From contig CP136067.1 in assembly GCA_032622095.1 (NCBI GenBank), forward strand, positions 49,453,899 through 49,517,898: DNA of 64,000 nt. Direction: 5' to 3'. A program made the translations under genes and the position numbers. The notes beneath the pieces are model-generated. The model was given only the letters and a program-made list of their open reading frames with translations. It ran no database searches and was not told the origin of the DNA. Positions 12,046-23,544 of the stretch are shown here, piece after piece (positions within the stretch are counted from its first letter, which is position 1; every line of letters starts with the position of its first letter). Source of the stretch: Siphonodentalium dalli. Taxonomy: Eukaryota > Mollusca > Scaphopoda > Gadilida > Siphonodentaliidae.

Positions 12046-13475
12046 GAGAGGAGGGGTATTAGCATTGGTAGGAATGTTTTAGTCGCCGATATCCACTAAA
12101 GTTATATATAGTCATCTCCATAATTCGTTCTAGCGAGTTTTTGGTGTTCAATGGCGATAAATGGTGACCAGATTAATTCACTTGAACCATTATATCTTCT
12201 AAGCTGTCATATGTATATCGGGACGGGAATCAGGACATTCATATAGTCAACTAGTTATATAGAAAAGAGCATTGAAAGTATATTTATCATTCTACTTAAG
12301 AGATACATATATTCGTGCACAAGCAGGAAACTTGAACAGTCAGAGAGGATGGCATGTTAGAATGGCTCATGTATTATAATACAATTGAGTCTGACCCATT
12401 CAAGATATTTTCCACAAAACAAAATATAATTTGTCAAGAGAGATGGACATGCAGAGAAGGCCTGGTAAAAATAGTGGTCACCGATTGTGAAGTCAAATAC
12501 AGTTTCTTCTAAGATAAAAGAAACACAGTCAGTAGCGCATGACTTTTCGGGATCGTCCAATACTAGCATCTGATACATTGATTCTTTCATTTTTAGAACA
12601 GATTCTTAGCCAAACATAAACAAATTAAAATATCGCTCTGTGTGGTCACATGTAGCTGATATATAGCAACATTTCTTTTAAACTGGGAATAATTAGCCAA
12701 CATAGCACCATGCAGAGGAGCACCTGGACATTTCTTTAAAACATCTATGTCTTCGTCGAGATCAAATTCTTAGTTCTAACCCACTAGATTGATTTATATA
12801 TCTCTATGTGAAACACAATTGTCGTCGTTTATTATTGCAAAGTAATGTGTTTATGATGTTCATGTTTGATCCCAATACAAAATATTATAAAACAAAAATA
12901 AACAAACAAACAAACTTCAATTCCAGCCACATCGACTGTATACGATTTAAAAAAAAATGATAACATATGAAGTACAGTAAAGCTCTAATTAATCGACCTC
13001 TTAACGACAGCAGAATTATGGGTAACTTTTCAGGCGAGAGCTTTCCGATGAATGGCAACAAGCCATATTTCCGACTAAATCCTGAAAAGTTACCGATAAT
13101 TATGCTGTGGTTAAGAGGTCGATTAATTAGAGCATTACTGTACGCGAAGCTGTAAATAAGTAGCTACTTCTTTATTGATGAGACGAATTAATCTCGATAA
13201 ACAAAATGACTATCACTCCGACATGGTGAGCCACTACTTATAATCCACATATAAGAATGGCGTTTTGTGATGCCATTTGGATATAAAATTTATGAGAATA
13301 CGTGTAACACTTTGAGCAAAAGTGTTCTATATTTCCACAAAATGTCCACAGCTGAGTGCTGTAACACATTGAGCAAGAGTATTCTCTATTCCCACAAAAT
13401 GTCCACATCAGATCGATGGTTTTACACCACTTGAACCTGGGCAACGCCTTGTAACCCTGCTAGTATATCGATACA
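12046..13475. repeat. Segmental duplication, copy A (paired with 30935-31925)
   Basis: Most of this stretch aligns co-linearly with the copy near 31 kb. Shared landmarks include 'atggctcatgtattata' (12361 and 31289), 'cagcaacatttcttttaaact' and 'gtgagccactacttataatcc' (13225 and 31785), and 'aacctgggcaacgcc' (13433 and 31880). Copy A contains a 166-bp MITE that copy B lacks, plus a local duplication around 'ccacaaaatgtccaca' (13335 and 13394). Divergence is substantial, so the duplication is old. Confidence 0.8.
12975..13140. mobile_element. Foldback MITE copy 1 (TA target, pogo/mariner-like ends)
   Basis: The element begins CAGTAAAGCTCTAATTAATC and ends with the inverted counterpart, flanked by TA on each side (12973-12974, 13141-13142). 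Terminal arms of about 60 bp are complementary with few mismatches. CAGTARA.. ends with a TA duplication resemble pogo/Tigger-type Tc1-mariner relatives. Compared with copies 2 and 3 it lacks about 45 bp of one arm near the hairpin tip. The paralogous sequence near 31.7 kb has an empty site with a single TA, which confirms insertion. The 62-codon open frame across it is not a gene. Confidence 0.9.
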
Positions 13476-13578
13476 AACAGATGCAGATAAGAGCAGGATA
13501 CATTAAATTTTGTGCTTCTTGACTATTCTTTTATGATAAGGATCTCCTTTGGTGATAATGACACGTATTTCAGCCGTG

Positions 13579-13642
13579 CATTGGTATATTTACCACCATT
13601 GATTGTTAAACATTGGTATATTTACCACCATTGATTGTTAAA
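13579..13642. repeat. Perfect tandem duplication, 2 x 32 bp
   Basis: The 32-bp unit starting 'cattggtatatttaccacc' is repeated exactly once, directly adjacent. Exact identity implies a recent slippage event. Confidence 0.9.
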
Positions 13643-13785
13643 CATTTGTTAACGAGCTTAGACTGGGGAGCTCGTGGCTGCGTGGTTAGAGCGATATCTG
13701 TTTTCTTATGTACCATGGCTTTTGGCTGAGAATAAAGCATTTCTTATTACCTTACTCGTAATATTGTCAACCCAGAATTATACGG

Positions 13786-14103
13786 TTGTTGACCGCCCAC
13801 CAGTTACTCAACAAGTACCCACCAGCTGCGCAGTTGAAAGGGAAAACAATGACAAATGCATGTCAAAAATGGGAATCCGAAATAGCCGAAAAGATAGAAA
13901 ATTGGGAAGAATATTTGAGCATGCCCTTTAAAATGACAACCGATACGATATTACAGTGGCTCCAATTCAGAATAATCACGCGAATTATTAGTACCAATAA
14001 ATTTCTGAAGGTGGCTAACCTTCGAGTCGACCATTTCTACAATCGCTGTCATAATGTACAGGAAACCATTTCATTTACTGTCCCCATGTACAAACCTTTA
14101 TGA
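13786..14103 (+). pseudogene. L1/Tx1-type LINE, C-terminal relic of ORF2
   Basis: The 105-codon + strand frame has the pattern seen at the C-terminus of L1-like reverse transcriptases. A Trp-rich stretch 'WESEIAEKIENWEEYL' precedes 'WLQFRIITRIISTNKFL', and then a degenerate Cys/His-containing segment ends in 'VQETI'. In intact elements this last part is C-x2-C ... ET-x-x-H-x4-C; here most metal-binding residues are missing. No RT core is recognisable upstream. A short dead fragment, probably 5'-truncated. Confidence 0.6.
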
Positions 14104-15161
14104 AGGAAATGTAAATATGGACAAGAAATAACCAATTTCCCATAGATATAACAAAGAAGAATATTATTATCAGTTTAGATCACGAATACAGAAAATCAAA
14201 AAGTAACCTCTTCTTACTACTGATGATCCAGTATATATAGGACCAATTCACGCCCACACAACTGCCGCTTCGCCCGTTCCTTTGCGATCTTCAATTTAGG
14301 TATGAATGAGAGAGATACAACGCAGTCCGCTCTTCCGTGTCCTGGATTGAGAGCATGTACGCGTGCATGTATTTTGTCTTTTGTCCCTTGTTATTCTTTA
14401 AATTTTTTTAAAACAAAACAAAACAGCTGCGCAGTTATGGCCCCTAGCAACGTTGAGTAATAAATTGACTAAATTATTTCTACTTAACGAGTTGAGTAAA
14501 ATTGTACTGAACGCTGAAAGCGAAATCGGTCAACAACCGATTGATTTTGCTCAGTTGACTGAAAAATGTGGATTTCTCAGTTAAGAAAAGGAGTTGGCTA
14601 GGAATCAGTGTTGTTAGAACTCTCGAAACTGAACTGGATCATATATCCAAGATCAGCGACCGAATCAGATTATGAATATCGGGAAACTTATGAAATTCCA
14701 CATATAGTATCCGAAAATAGTCTGTTGGAAGATATTAAATTATTCTGTGATATATTTTATTCATATAGTTCATATGTCTGGATTGTTTGTGTCCATGAAA
14801 TTAAAACCCCGGCCTCAAAATGTTTACTCTTTAATGAGGCGATGAACGTATGAAGTTCCGACATACCTAGCGGCCATATCCTCCCATCTCAATGTTGCAT
14901 TTATAATCCAAAATAATGTTGAATGTAGATATTAAACATCTCGAAATGACTACACTTAGATATGCAGTGTTTAAATAGAGTTATTGTTTCTAGAACTTTT
15001 AATCACGTGTTGATTAAATCCGCGAATCGCATACCATGGTTTGTCATTGTTGAGTACTCGTTGCTCAACCGTTGAATACAAACCGCTCAACATATTATCA
15101 CTCAACGTGTTGAGTAGAGATTTTACTCAACAGAGTCGTACCTAGACGCATAAATACAATG
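14104..15161. other. Unclassified stretch with an 81-codon frame
   Basis: A frame at 14608-14853 (+) encodes a peptide with 'YEIPHIV' and 'SLLEDIKLFCDIFY..YVWIV'. The order loosely recalls the '..(E)IPHI .. helix .. strand' part of iGluR amino-terminal domains, but the spacing is short and no good splice sites bracket it. I do not call it an exon. Phrases such as 'gttgagta' recur at 14450-15130. Confidence 0.25.
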
Positions 15162-15163
15162 TA

Positions 15164-15375
15164 CAGTAATGCCATAAGTAATCGGTTACATAACCACAGC
15201 AGAATTATGGGCAATTTTCAGGATTTAGTCGGAAATATGGCTTGTTGCCATTCATCGGAAAGCTCTCGACGAGAGCTTTCCGATGAATGGCAACAAGCCA
15301 TATTTCCGACTAAATCCTGAAAAGTTACCCATAGTTCTGCTGTGGTTATGGAGTCGATTACTTAGGGCATTACTG
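15164..15375. mobile_element. Foldback MITE copy 2 (full-length palindrome)
   Basis: The element begins CAGTAATGCC and ends with its complement, flanked by TA (15162-15163, 15376-15377). The two 105-bp arms are nearly perfect inverse copies meeting at 'ctctcgacgagag', so the whole 212 bp can fold into one hairpin. It has no coding capacity. Confidence 0.92.
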
Positions 15376-15517
15376 TAGGTACCTGTTGTGTTGGGAAAGC
15401 GCGAGTTAGTGCGGGGTGTGTCCCTGTGTGCGCATATCGCGCCGCTCTCGTGAAGCGTTTATAAAACGGCAACACGCATTCGGCTCGGCATGGCTAAACA
15501 ACAGGGGTAATAGTGTA
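15376..15517. other. Spacer between two MITE copies
   Basis: About 140 bp, slightly GC-richer than the surroundings ('gcgcgagttagtgcggggtg'). No feature is recognised. Confidence 0.4.
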
Positions 15518-15728
15518 CAATAATGCCCTAAAATCGACTCCTTAACCACAGCAGAATTATGGGTAATTTTTCATGATTTAGTCGGAAATATGGCTTGTTG
15601 CCATTCATCGGAAAGCTGTCAGTGAGCGCTTTCCGGTGAATGGCAACAAGCCATATTTCCGACTAAATCCTGAAAAAATACCCATAATTCTGCTGTGGTT
15701 AAGGAGTCGATTATTTAGGGCATTACTG
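15518..15728. mobile_element. Foldback MITE copy 3
   Basis: Same family as the previous copy: TA flanks at 15516-15517 and 15729-15730, ends CAATAATGCCCTA / reverse CAGTAATGCCC, and 105-bp arms meeting near 'ctgtcagtgagcgc'. Its arms differ from each other at more positions than those of copy 2, so it is probably older. Confidence 0.9.
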
Positions 15729-15730
15729 TA

Positions 15731-16920
15731 ACTGTTAAAGGGCTATAGAGACTGGCGTGACTAAGCGCTATATATACAATTCTGTATTCTCTTCAAATTG
15801 TAAATACAGGTATGGAGAAAAATATTTAAAATATACACATTATTTATACAGTAGCAAGTGGACTCCTGGTGAACAATTATTCATAACTATTTATGTACTG
15901 AGGCCAACACAAGTATTATAAATGAATCCGCAGGTATGTATAAATAATTTAAGTTTAACTATCACCATATCATATACGTATATATCTTATTTTAAACAGT
16001 GAAATGATAATTCGTTCACGCTCACTGAAGCAAGCACATTTTAAGCAATGGACAATCGTATACTGAGTCCGTGCATCCATAAATCTGATATATCTATTCG
16101 CCAGTACCAGTAATCGTATGGTCACAAATACAATTTCGGAGGAAGTGCATTGATTGTTCCAATGTAATTGTAGAACTGTTGATCCAATGTAATGGTAGAT
16201 CTGTTATGTGTCAATATTCGAGAACCCATGTTCAGAGTGATTCGCTTCCCAACTCTCGATAGCCGCTGTGGGTATTTCGTGGATAAGATAATCGAGGTCT
16301 GGGCTATAGACGATGTTGGCGCGGGTTCTAATCGGAACCGATCTTCAAGCTTGATCTGAGTTGAGGGACATCTGAAGAGCCATTCCGAATTCTACGATTT
16401 GTTCATAAACATTATGCGTTAGTTGCAATGCATGTAAGAAAAAAATGAAATAAATACACATAAAACATGGTCTATTCCCAATATGTTATGAAACATCACC
16501 AATAAATGTAAAAAGCTTGTTTATTGCTTGCTTGTTTTATTGTTTAAGTCTTTCCTAGTTTGCATGTTATATAGTGATGTTTTATTCAATAACATATGAT
16601 GATATTTTAATTTGATTTATTTCATTATTTATTCCTATGGGATCAAATTGGTTGGAACCTAAAAATTGTAACCAGATGTAATCGAAAAGTAATCAGTTAC
16701 ATTTTACTAAGTAATTGTAATCGAAATCGATTACATTTAAAAAAAATATAATCAGTAATCGTAATCATGTAGATCAAAAGTAGCTGCAATGGTAATCGAT
16801 TACATTGACTGATTCCGATCGATACATGGACAGGCATGTCGGTAGGTAATGAGAACGTGTTCACGCTCACTGAAGCAAGCACAAATGAAGCAACGAACAT
16901 TCATTCTGAGTCCGTGCCTC
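15731..16920. other. AT-rich stretch with a possible tRNA-derived SINE relic
   Basis: Sequence around 16245-16345 has a possible A-box-like segment ('gtggataagataatcgagg') followed about 50 bp later by 'gcgggttctaatc', which resembles a B box. No acceptor stem can be drawn, so at best this is a decayed SINE head. A segment with 'cacgctcactgaagcaagcaca' is present at about 16018 and 16862, an internal duplication. Repeats of 'gtaatcgattac' type lie at 16680-16805. Confidence 0.35.
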
Positions 16921-16924
16921 CATA

Positions 16925-18800
16925 TAAATCTCATATATATTTTGAAGACCTCTGGCTGTCTGTCTGTAGGTTTGTTTGTCTGAAATTTATACAAATCTAC
17001 GATTCTCGACCGATCGGGACGAAACTTGGTACGTGCGTGTAGTTTGACCAGGCGGTCGACGTTGTCGTATTGGCGAGCCCGTGCGACGCCAGCTTCGCGC
17101 ATGCGCATACGAGATCTCGGAAACGGGTGGAGCTATCGACTTGAAATTTGCTATGTGAATGTATCTTGCCCCGGATACGAATTTTATCGGGTCGCCGAGC
17201 CCGTGCGACGCAAGCTTCGCGCATGCGCAGGCCAGATCTCGGAAACGGGTGGAGCTATCGACTTGAAATTTGGTATGTGAATGTATCTTGCCCCTGATAC
17301 GAATTTTATCTGGTCGCCGAGCCCGTGCGACGCAAGCTTCGCGCATTTGCAGACCAGATCTTGGAACGGGTGGAGCTATCGACTTGAAATTTGGTTTTTG
17401 AATAGCCCGGACAACGTCGGGCTCATCGGCTAGTCTCATATATATTTTGAAGGCCTCTGTCTGTCTGTCTGTATGTCTGTCTGTATGTCATTTATACAAA
17501 TCAACGATTCTCAACCGATCGGGACGAAACTTGGTACGTGTATGTAGTTTGACCAGGCGGTCGTCGTTGTCGTATTGACGAGCCCTTGCGGCGCCCGCTT
17601 CACCCATGCGCAGACGAGATCTCGGAAACGGGTGGAGCTATCGGCTTAAAAATTGCTATGTGAATGTATCTTGCCCCGGATACGAATTGTATCGGGTCGC
17701 CGAGCCCGTGCGACGCCAGCTTCGCGCATGCGCAGACGAGATCTCGGAAACGGGTGGACCTATCGACTTGAAATTTGGTATGTGAATGTATCTTGCCCCG
17801 GATACGAATTTATCGGGTCGCCGAGCCAGTGCGACGCCAGCTTCGCACATTCGCAGACCAGCTCTCGGAAACGGGTGGAGCTATCGACTTGAAATTTGGT
17901 TTTTGAATAGGACAAACGTCGGGCTGGGTAGAGCTATCGACTTGAAATTTGGTTTTTGAATAGCCCGGACAACGTCGGGCTCATCGGCTATCTCTCATAT
18001 ATATTTTGAAGACCTCTGTCTGTCTGTATGTTTGTCTGTCATTTATACAAATCTACGATTCTCAACCGATCTGGACGAAACTTGGTACGTGTGTGTAGTT
18101 TGACCAGGCGGTCGTCATTGTCGTATTGGCGAGCCCGTGCGACGCCCGTGCAGCGCATGAGCAGACGAGATCTCGGAAACGGGTGGAGCTATCGACTTAA
18201 AATTTGCTATGTGAATGTATCTTGCCCCGAATACGAATTGTATCGGGTCGCCGAGCCCGTGCGACGCCAGCTTCGCGCATGCCCAGACGAGATCTCGGAA
18301 ACGGGTGGAGCTATCGACTTGAAATTTGGTATGTGAATGTATCTTGCCCCGGATACGAATTGTATCGGGTCGCCGAGCCCGTGCGACGCCAGCTTCGCGC
18401 ATGCGCAGACGAGATCTCGGAAACGGATGGAGCTATCGACTTGAAATTTGGTATGTGAATGTATCTTGCCCCGGATACGAATTTTATCGGGTCGGTGAGC
18501 CCGTGCGACACCAGCTTCGCGCATGCGCAGATGAGATCTCGGAAACGGGTGGAGCTATCGACTTGAAATTTGGTATGTGAATGTATCTTGCCCCGGATAC
18601 GAATTTTATCGGGTCGCCGAGCCCGTCCGACGCCATCTTCGCGCATGCGCAGACCAGATCTCGGAAACGGGTAGAGCTATCGACTTGAAATTTGGTTTTT
18701 GAATAGCCCGGACAACGTCGGGCTGGGTAGAGCTATCGACTTGAAATTTGGTTTTTGAATATCCCGGACAACGTCGGGCTCATCGGCTAGTCTGATATAT
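16925..18800. repeat. GC-rich 122-bp satellite in three higher-order blocks
   Basis: Eleven monomers can be counted by the marker 'gatctcggaaacgg' or a variant: about 17111, 17232, 17354; 17618, 17740, 17860; 18167, 18290, 18412, 18534, 18656. The step is 122 bp within blocks. Each block starts with a leader of roughly 150 bp (16925, 17425, 17990) containing 'ctgtctgtctg' and 'cgggacgaaacttggtac'. Each ends with the small inverted repeat 'agcccggacaacgtcgggct' (17404, 17955, 18708; partial at 18765). Base composition is far richer in GC than the surroundings. Many overlapping frames on both strands (60-150 codons) result from the repeat lacking stops and are not genes. Confidence 0.9.
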
Positions 18801-19024
18801 TTACATGTATGTACGCGCAATCATATATTCGATTCAATTGTTATATATTTGTACCGTGAAGTACTACAGTAACATGTAACATATATCAACATTTCAAAAA
18901 TGTTTGGCAATATAGTATAGCCGAGATAGGTGAATTGGAAAGGGGTTAAACAACAACCTCAGTAACTTTAAATAAGTTTGCTCCCCCTTTGTTTCGCGCC
19001 CCTCTCCATTAAACTTTTAGGTAT

Positions 19025-19345
19025 TAAAAATAAAATAAAATTGGTTTTGAACTTTTTCCTATATACATGTATTTAACCAAGTTAGGATTTGATCAAAACC
19101 AAAACTGGTTTGATATATGAAACCAATTTTGGTTTTGATCAAAACCAATTTTGGTTTTGATCAAAAATTTCAAAACCAATTTTATATTGGTTACATATAT
19201 GGGACAAAGTTTAAAACCAATTTTGGTTTTGATCAAAACCAAATACTCCGACAATTTGGTTTTGTTAAAAACCAAAATTTGTTTTTAAAATTTTGATCAA
19301 AACCAAATTGTATAAGAATTTGGTTTTGAACTTTTACCCATATAT
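19025..19345. repeat. Palindromic AT-rich repeat of 'ttggttttgatcaaaaccaa'
   Basis: The 20-bp self-complementary word TTGGTTTTGATCAAAACCAA and variants recur many times, alternating with 'aaccaatttt'. The whole region can pair with itself in several registers. No coding function is likely. Confidence 0.85.
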
Positions 19346-19399
19346 GCGACCAATATAACTCATTCTTTCCCTTAAAAGGAATTTATGACTCGAGTCACA

Positions 19400-20060
19400 A
19401 ATTAATTTTCTTTATAATTACCATGTTGTTGCATCATTCAAAGAGCACATGCGTGTATTTTGCACTAATCCATAGCTCAAATTCATTCATTTGTTCAGGG
19501 CTAAAAATGAATTTAATTTTGCGAGAAACAAACGTAAATAGCTTCCACAAGGGAGCTTTGTTCTACATGATGCCGATCCAGGGTGGGATCAAGACACCTT
19601 TGAGCCTCAGTGTTTACACACGCTCAAATTGTTATAGGGATTTTACTAAAGGAGCCCGACTGAATTTAATTACTACTGCCTCTGGAAATGAAGGGAAATG
19701 TGAGATACGGTTTGCAGATAGACGCGCGTGCGTCTACGCAATGGGAGTTCAATAGGGTCGCCCAATGACACAATGAAGCTTGCGCGGGTTGGGAAACACA
19801 TTACACATCAGAGCTTAGTTTTCTAAGTGAAGCGAACATATGACACATTGTTACTAATCCGCCTGTTGCGTAACGTAAAATGTGTAATTATGCCACCTCG
19901 CCGCGCAATTCTATGTCGAAATCAGCAGCCGTTGATCTGACAGCGAATGTTTCTGAATGTTTCTGAGACGTCACCGGTTGACCGTGTGTTCACTTTGCTG
20001 ACGTCGCTGTATTCGCGATCGAATGGGATAGGCTGACGCGACACAGCCACATACCAATAT
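19400..20060. other. Dispersed repeat fragment and unassigned 110-codon frame
   Basis: About 90 bp at 19412-19500 match 53745-53825 in the same orientation ('agagcacatg.gtgtat.ttgcactaatc.atagctcaaattca.tcatttgtt'), showing a dispersed repeat. An open frame runs 19423-19755 (+), partly inside that repeat. Its second half has no recognised domain. I cannot say whether it is coding. Confidence 0.4.
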
Positions 20061-20069
20061 GTAAGTTAA

Positions 20070-20506
20070 AGGTACTCAATCCGATTCGACGGTCCCCATA
20101 TCATCAGATTCCAACAACAACAATTTTTTTGGAAATTCCGCTTCAGTTTTCAGAATCGATTAATTGCCCAAAAATAATGCTAACCACAGTCAACTATAGT
20201 ATAAAATTTCCCAAAACCTGTTATTTATCAACGTTTTGTTCAACGAAATTTTGCCAGTTGTCAAATATATTACACAAAAAAGCCACTGGGTTTTAGAGGT
20301 ATCTACCTTCATCCGCTATCTGATCAGATAAGTTCTTCTCGTCGACAGTTTACTGGGCCACTTAAAATTAAAATAATAGATTTCAACCATCGATATCTGA
20401 TCACTCCTAGCTTTGATGGGTGGGTTCCTCGACTCGAATCAAATATTTTTTACCCCCGAAGCCAAGGAAATAGTAATTTGCGAGCGCTAATTCGGATTGA
20501 GTACCT
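20070..20506. mobile_element. TTAA-flanked MITE, family 1, copy A
   Basis: The ends are AGGTACTCAATCCGA and its reverse complement, about 15 bp, with TTAA immediately outside on both sides (20066-20069, 20507-20510). TTAA duplication is the signature of piggyBac-type transposition. The 437-bp element has no coding capacity. A second copy in opposite orientation lies at 47238-47678. Confidence 0.88.
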
Positions 20507-20514
20507 TTAAACTG

Positions 20515-22955
20515 TATGTTTTAACTAGAAGAGTTCAAGTTGATGTGCATTCACAGCCGCCTGGCTGGTTCAAAACTTAGAATAGGGCGCTTTGATAAAA
20601 TTGAGCTTTATTGTCATTTTCATTCTAAGGTTTAAATTGCATTTTGCAGCGCAGCCCCATGTACTAATCTACTTGTATAATGAAAATCAGATAGCAGTTG
20701 ATATGCCTTCACGGTCTCTCACTCTCAGTAGATTCAAAGTAAATATGAAGTGCATTACACATTACTGAATTTGTATTAGAAACAACATGGGATGCTCCGC
20801 TAAGCCTATCTTTAATATAAATTTCACAATTTAGGTCTTTCAATGTTGATACTAAGGATTCGCGTTGTCTATAGAATAATGGGCAACAGACTATGTAGTG
20901 CCCCGTATCCTCATAAGCATAAACACAACTACAGCTTGGATAATCAATTAGAAACCTTTCATACTTATGAGCATTCAGATCAGCACAGCCTATGCGCAAT
21001 TTAACATGTATTATTTGTTTATATCTGTTCCCTTCATAATAGACTTTGGGCACCACTGCATCGATTCTAGTCAAGTCAGATTTTAATTTAGATAGAGAAT
21101 TTGTATTTAGGATATCAGTGTCCACATTGTTCCTCAGTCTCACACCAGAAGGAAAGAATGAGTTATAGAAACTTTTCAGATTCCATTCGAATTCAATTAA
21201 TTTATCCACTCGAAAAAAGTAAATCGCATGTATCGGAGACAAGTCTTGGAATCTTCAGATAGAGATACCTTGGACAAAGCCTATTCACAAGTTTAAACAT
21301 TATAATGGTTTTCCTACGTTCTCGTCTTAGAATTAAGGGAGCAAAGCTAGTTTCATTGTATATTAGATTATGACTGATACCACTAACTGCTCCACAAGAC
21401 CACCAAGACCACCAAGGTATAACATTTCCAACTGAGTACATTTTGTCGAAGAGCAATTGCTCCAAACTGCATCCGCATTATCAAATAGAGGTAAGATGAA
21501 AGACCTGTATATGTTCAGTAGGGCCGATCTCGATAGGCGATATTTAGAACTTCTATAAATGTTTATTATGGGTGCAACCTTGTTAAAAATATTATCAATA
21601 TGGATATCCCAATTGACAATTTCCACTCCTGCTAAAAGTGAAACCCAAGTGTTTGTGTTCATCTACACCCTGTATCGGTTGATCACATAAAAACAATACT
21701 GGATGACCATCCACTCCGATTGTCAAGGTTTTAGTGTTGGCATGGCTAAAATTAACTTGCCATTTCTTTGCCCAGTCTCCATTGCGGAAAAGGTCAGCGG
21801 CCATAACTTCATTGTCTCTAGGCAAAAATAAACAGGTATCATCTGCATAAACTCTAATGTTAAGATTCTATACCCGATACTATGCCGTTGATGTAAATAT
21901 TAAAAAGGAGGGTCCCAATACGGAGCCTTGTATAGTACTATTCTTTCTATTAATTACTGTGGATTGAGTTCTATAGTTACGATATTTAACAAACCATGGT
22001 AGTAATTAACAACGGATACCAATTGCTTTTAATTTATTTATAAGACCTATGTGCCAAACTCTGTCAAACGCCTATTTGAACACCACATTCTCAAACACTT
22101 TACTAAGTTTACTAGTCAGAGATACTGGCCCATAATTACCGTTTTCATTCACAGAGCCTTTCTTATGTATAGGAGTTACGTTAGTATGCTTCCATGTTTG
22201 TGGGAAATGTGATTCACCAAGAAAAACATTAAATAATCTAGTTGGAGGTTCTGCCAGTACAAAGGAAAAAGTTGCAGTACCATATTGCTCACGTTATCAG
22301 GCCCAGAAGCTTTACCAGTTTCAAGTAAATTTAGAATCTGATTGACATCTTCGACAGTCACTTCCAGACACTTACTGTTAAAATGTATGTCTGGTAACGG
22401 AAGCGGGTCGCCAATAGACGCACCCTGTTCAACAAAATAGTTGTTTAGAATATTAGGTATTTCAGAAGCATCACTGATTAGATTATTGGATTCATTCAAC
22501 GGTGGGAAATTACTATGGGTATTTTGAGTCCTTTTCATAAAATCATTCGCTAGCCTCCACCATTGTTTATTATTGAAATGTCCAGTTGAAACTGATAGGT
22601 CTAACTTCTGGTCATATTCTAATTTCGCTTTCTGATTGCGCCAATTGTCTCATTTCGTGCTATCCTGGAGATCCCCCAGCTATCAGCATTATTATTTTGT
22701 TTGCTAATTTGTGGGCCATATCCCCTTTTTTTTAAAGTCATGTGTGATCCAAGATTTATCATAACTCTTTACTGTAACAACTTTATTTGGAACAAACCTG
22801 TCAGTTGTCTCCGTGATATAAGAAACCCACTTTCTCGGCCACATCAGTAGATTTAGTCTGAAAAATATTGTCCCAATTTACACTAGTAAATGCTAGCTTC
22901 ATACCTTCAAAGTCCCTATGTGCATTTAAAAGAAGGAATGTGTGTATTAGGCTCT
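20515..22955 (-). pseudogene. Jockey/CR1-group LINE, reverse transcriptase and C-terminus (relic, 3' part)
   Basis: On the minus strand, broken frames give a reverse transcriptase in the expected order. A linker and 'GKASGPDNV' motif lies in 22176-22538. The catalytic YADD is at 21838-21849, followed by 'DNEVMAADLF..W..KWQVNF' (21595-21825), then a thumb ('LLNIYRSFILPLFDNADAVW', 21363-21662). The C-terminal part 20709-21242 contains 'LRIGCADLNAH' and a Cys-rich 'CSC..H...CC' tail like that following RT in Jockey/I-group LINEs. At least four frame changes and several stops make it non-functional. Sequence 22560-22955 continues between RT and endonuclease. A TTAA MITE separates this part from the endonuclease at 23545-23825. 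Confidence 0.85.
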
Positions 22956-22959
22956 TTAA

Positions 22960-23540
22960 AGGGGTACTGTACGCCATTTTCAATACATTTCCGGTGATAA
23001 CAACGATCTACTATCGATACTATATAGAAACATAAGTAATTTGAGTCGAAGATGTATTCTGTAAACGCTCAGGTTAATAGGCTATCTTAAAATTTAATAA
23101 TTTAAAAGTTAATAATTTAATATAAATTGAATTTATGGCTGGAGCCATAAAATTGCGTAAATTAAAATACGAATTTCCGTGTACAAAACGTAATCAAATT
23201 ATAATTGAGGGATACTGGATTAGTAAACCCATTGCACACACGATCGTTTGAAACATTATGCTTATACGAGAGAAAACTCAAGCCACTCATTGACTAGTGA
23301 CGATACAATAACTTAAATGAGTATATGGGACTACAATGCATATAATATAATTTTTATTTGATTCATTTGGTTGAAAACTGTACAAAATTACTCGACAACG
23401 ACAATTTGTATTTTTGCATTCCGGTAAATTTGCCATCCGTAACACTACTTCGTACTTTCAAAGAATGGAAGAGTTGTTACCTTATTCTCCGACTCGGGGA
23501 TTATAGAAACCAACAACAACATCTTGGGTACAGTACCCAT
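22960..23540. mobile_element. TTAA-flanked MITE, family 2, inserted into the LINE
   Basis: The ends are AGGGGTACTGTAC and, reversed, ATGGGTACTGTAC, with TTAA outside both (22956-22959, 23541-23544). The 581-bp interior is AT-rich and non-coding. LINE endonuclease sequence lies on one side and LINE linker/RT sequence on the other, in the same orientation, so the MITE landed after the LINE did. Confidence 0.85.
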
Positions 23541-23544
23541 TTAA

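Noticed and set aside
13672-13715. 'ctcgtggctgcgtggttagagcg', similar to a tRNA D-arm/A box
   Set aside because: No B box or acceptor stem follows at the right distance.
14220-14300. Short open stretch with 'YIGPIHAHTTAA' as a possible amino-terminal-domain exon
   Set aside because: The apparent donor leaves an in-frame stop and no acceptor fits; similarity is too short to trust.
16245-16345. tRNA-like segment with A- and B-box-like words
   Set aside because: No acceptor stem and a poor anticodon loop; at best a decayed SINE head, so no tRNA gene is called.
16987-18646. Many overlapping frames of 60-150 codons on both strands
   Set aside because: All lie in the 122-bp satellite and repeat with its period. 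They result from lack of stops in a GC-rich unit, with no start context or domain.
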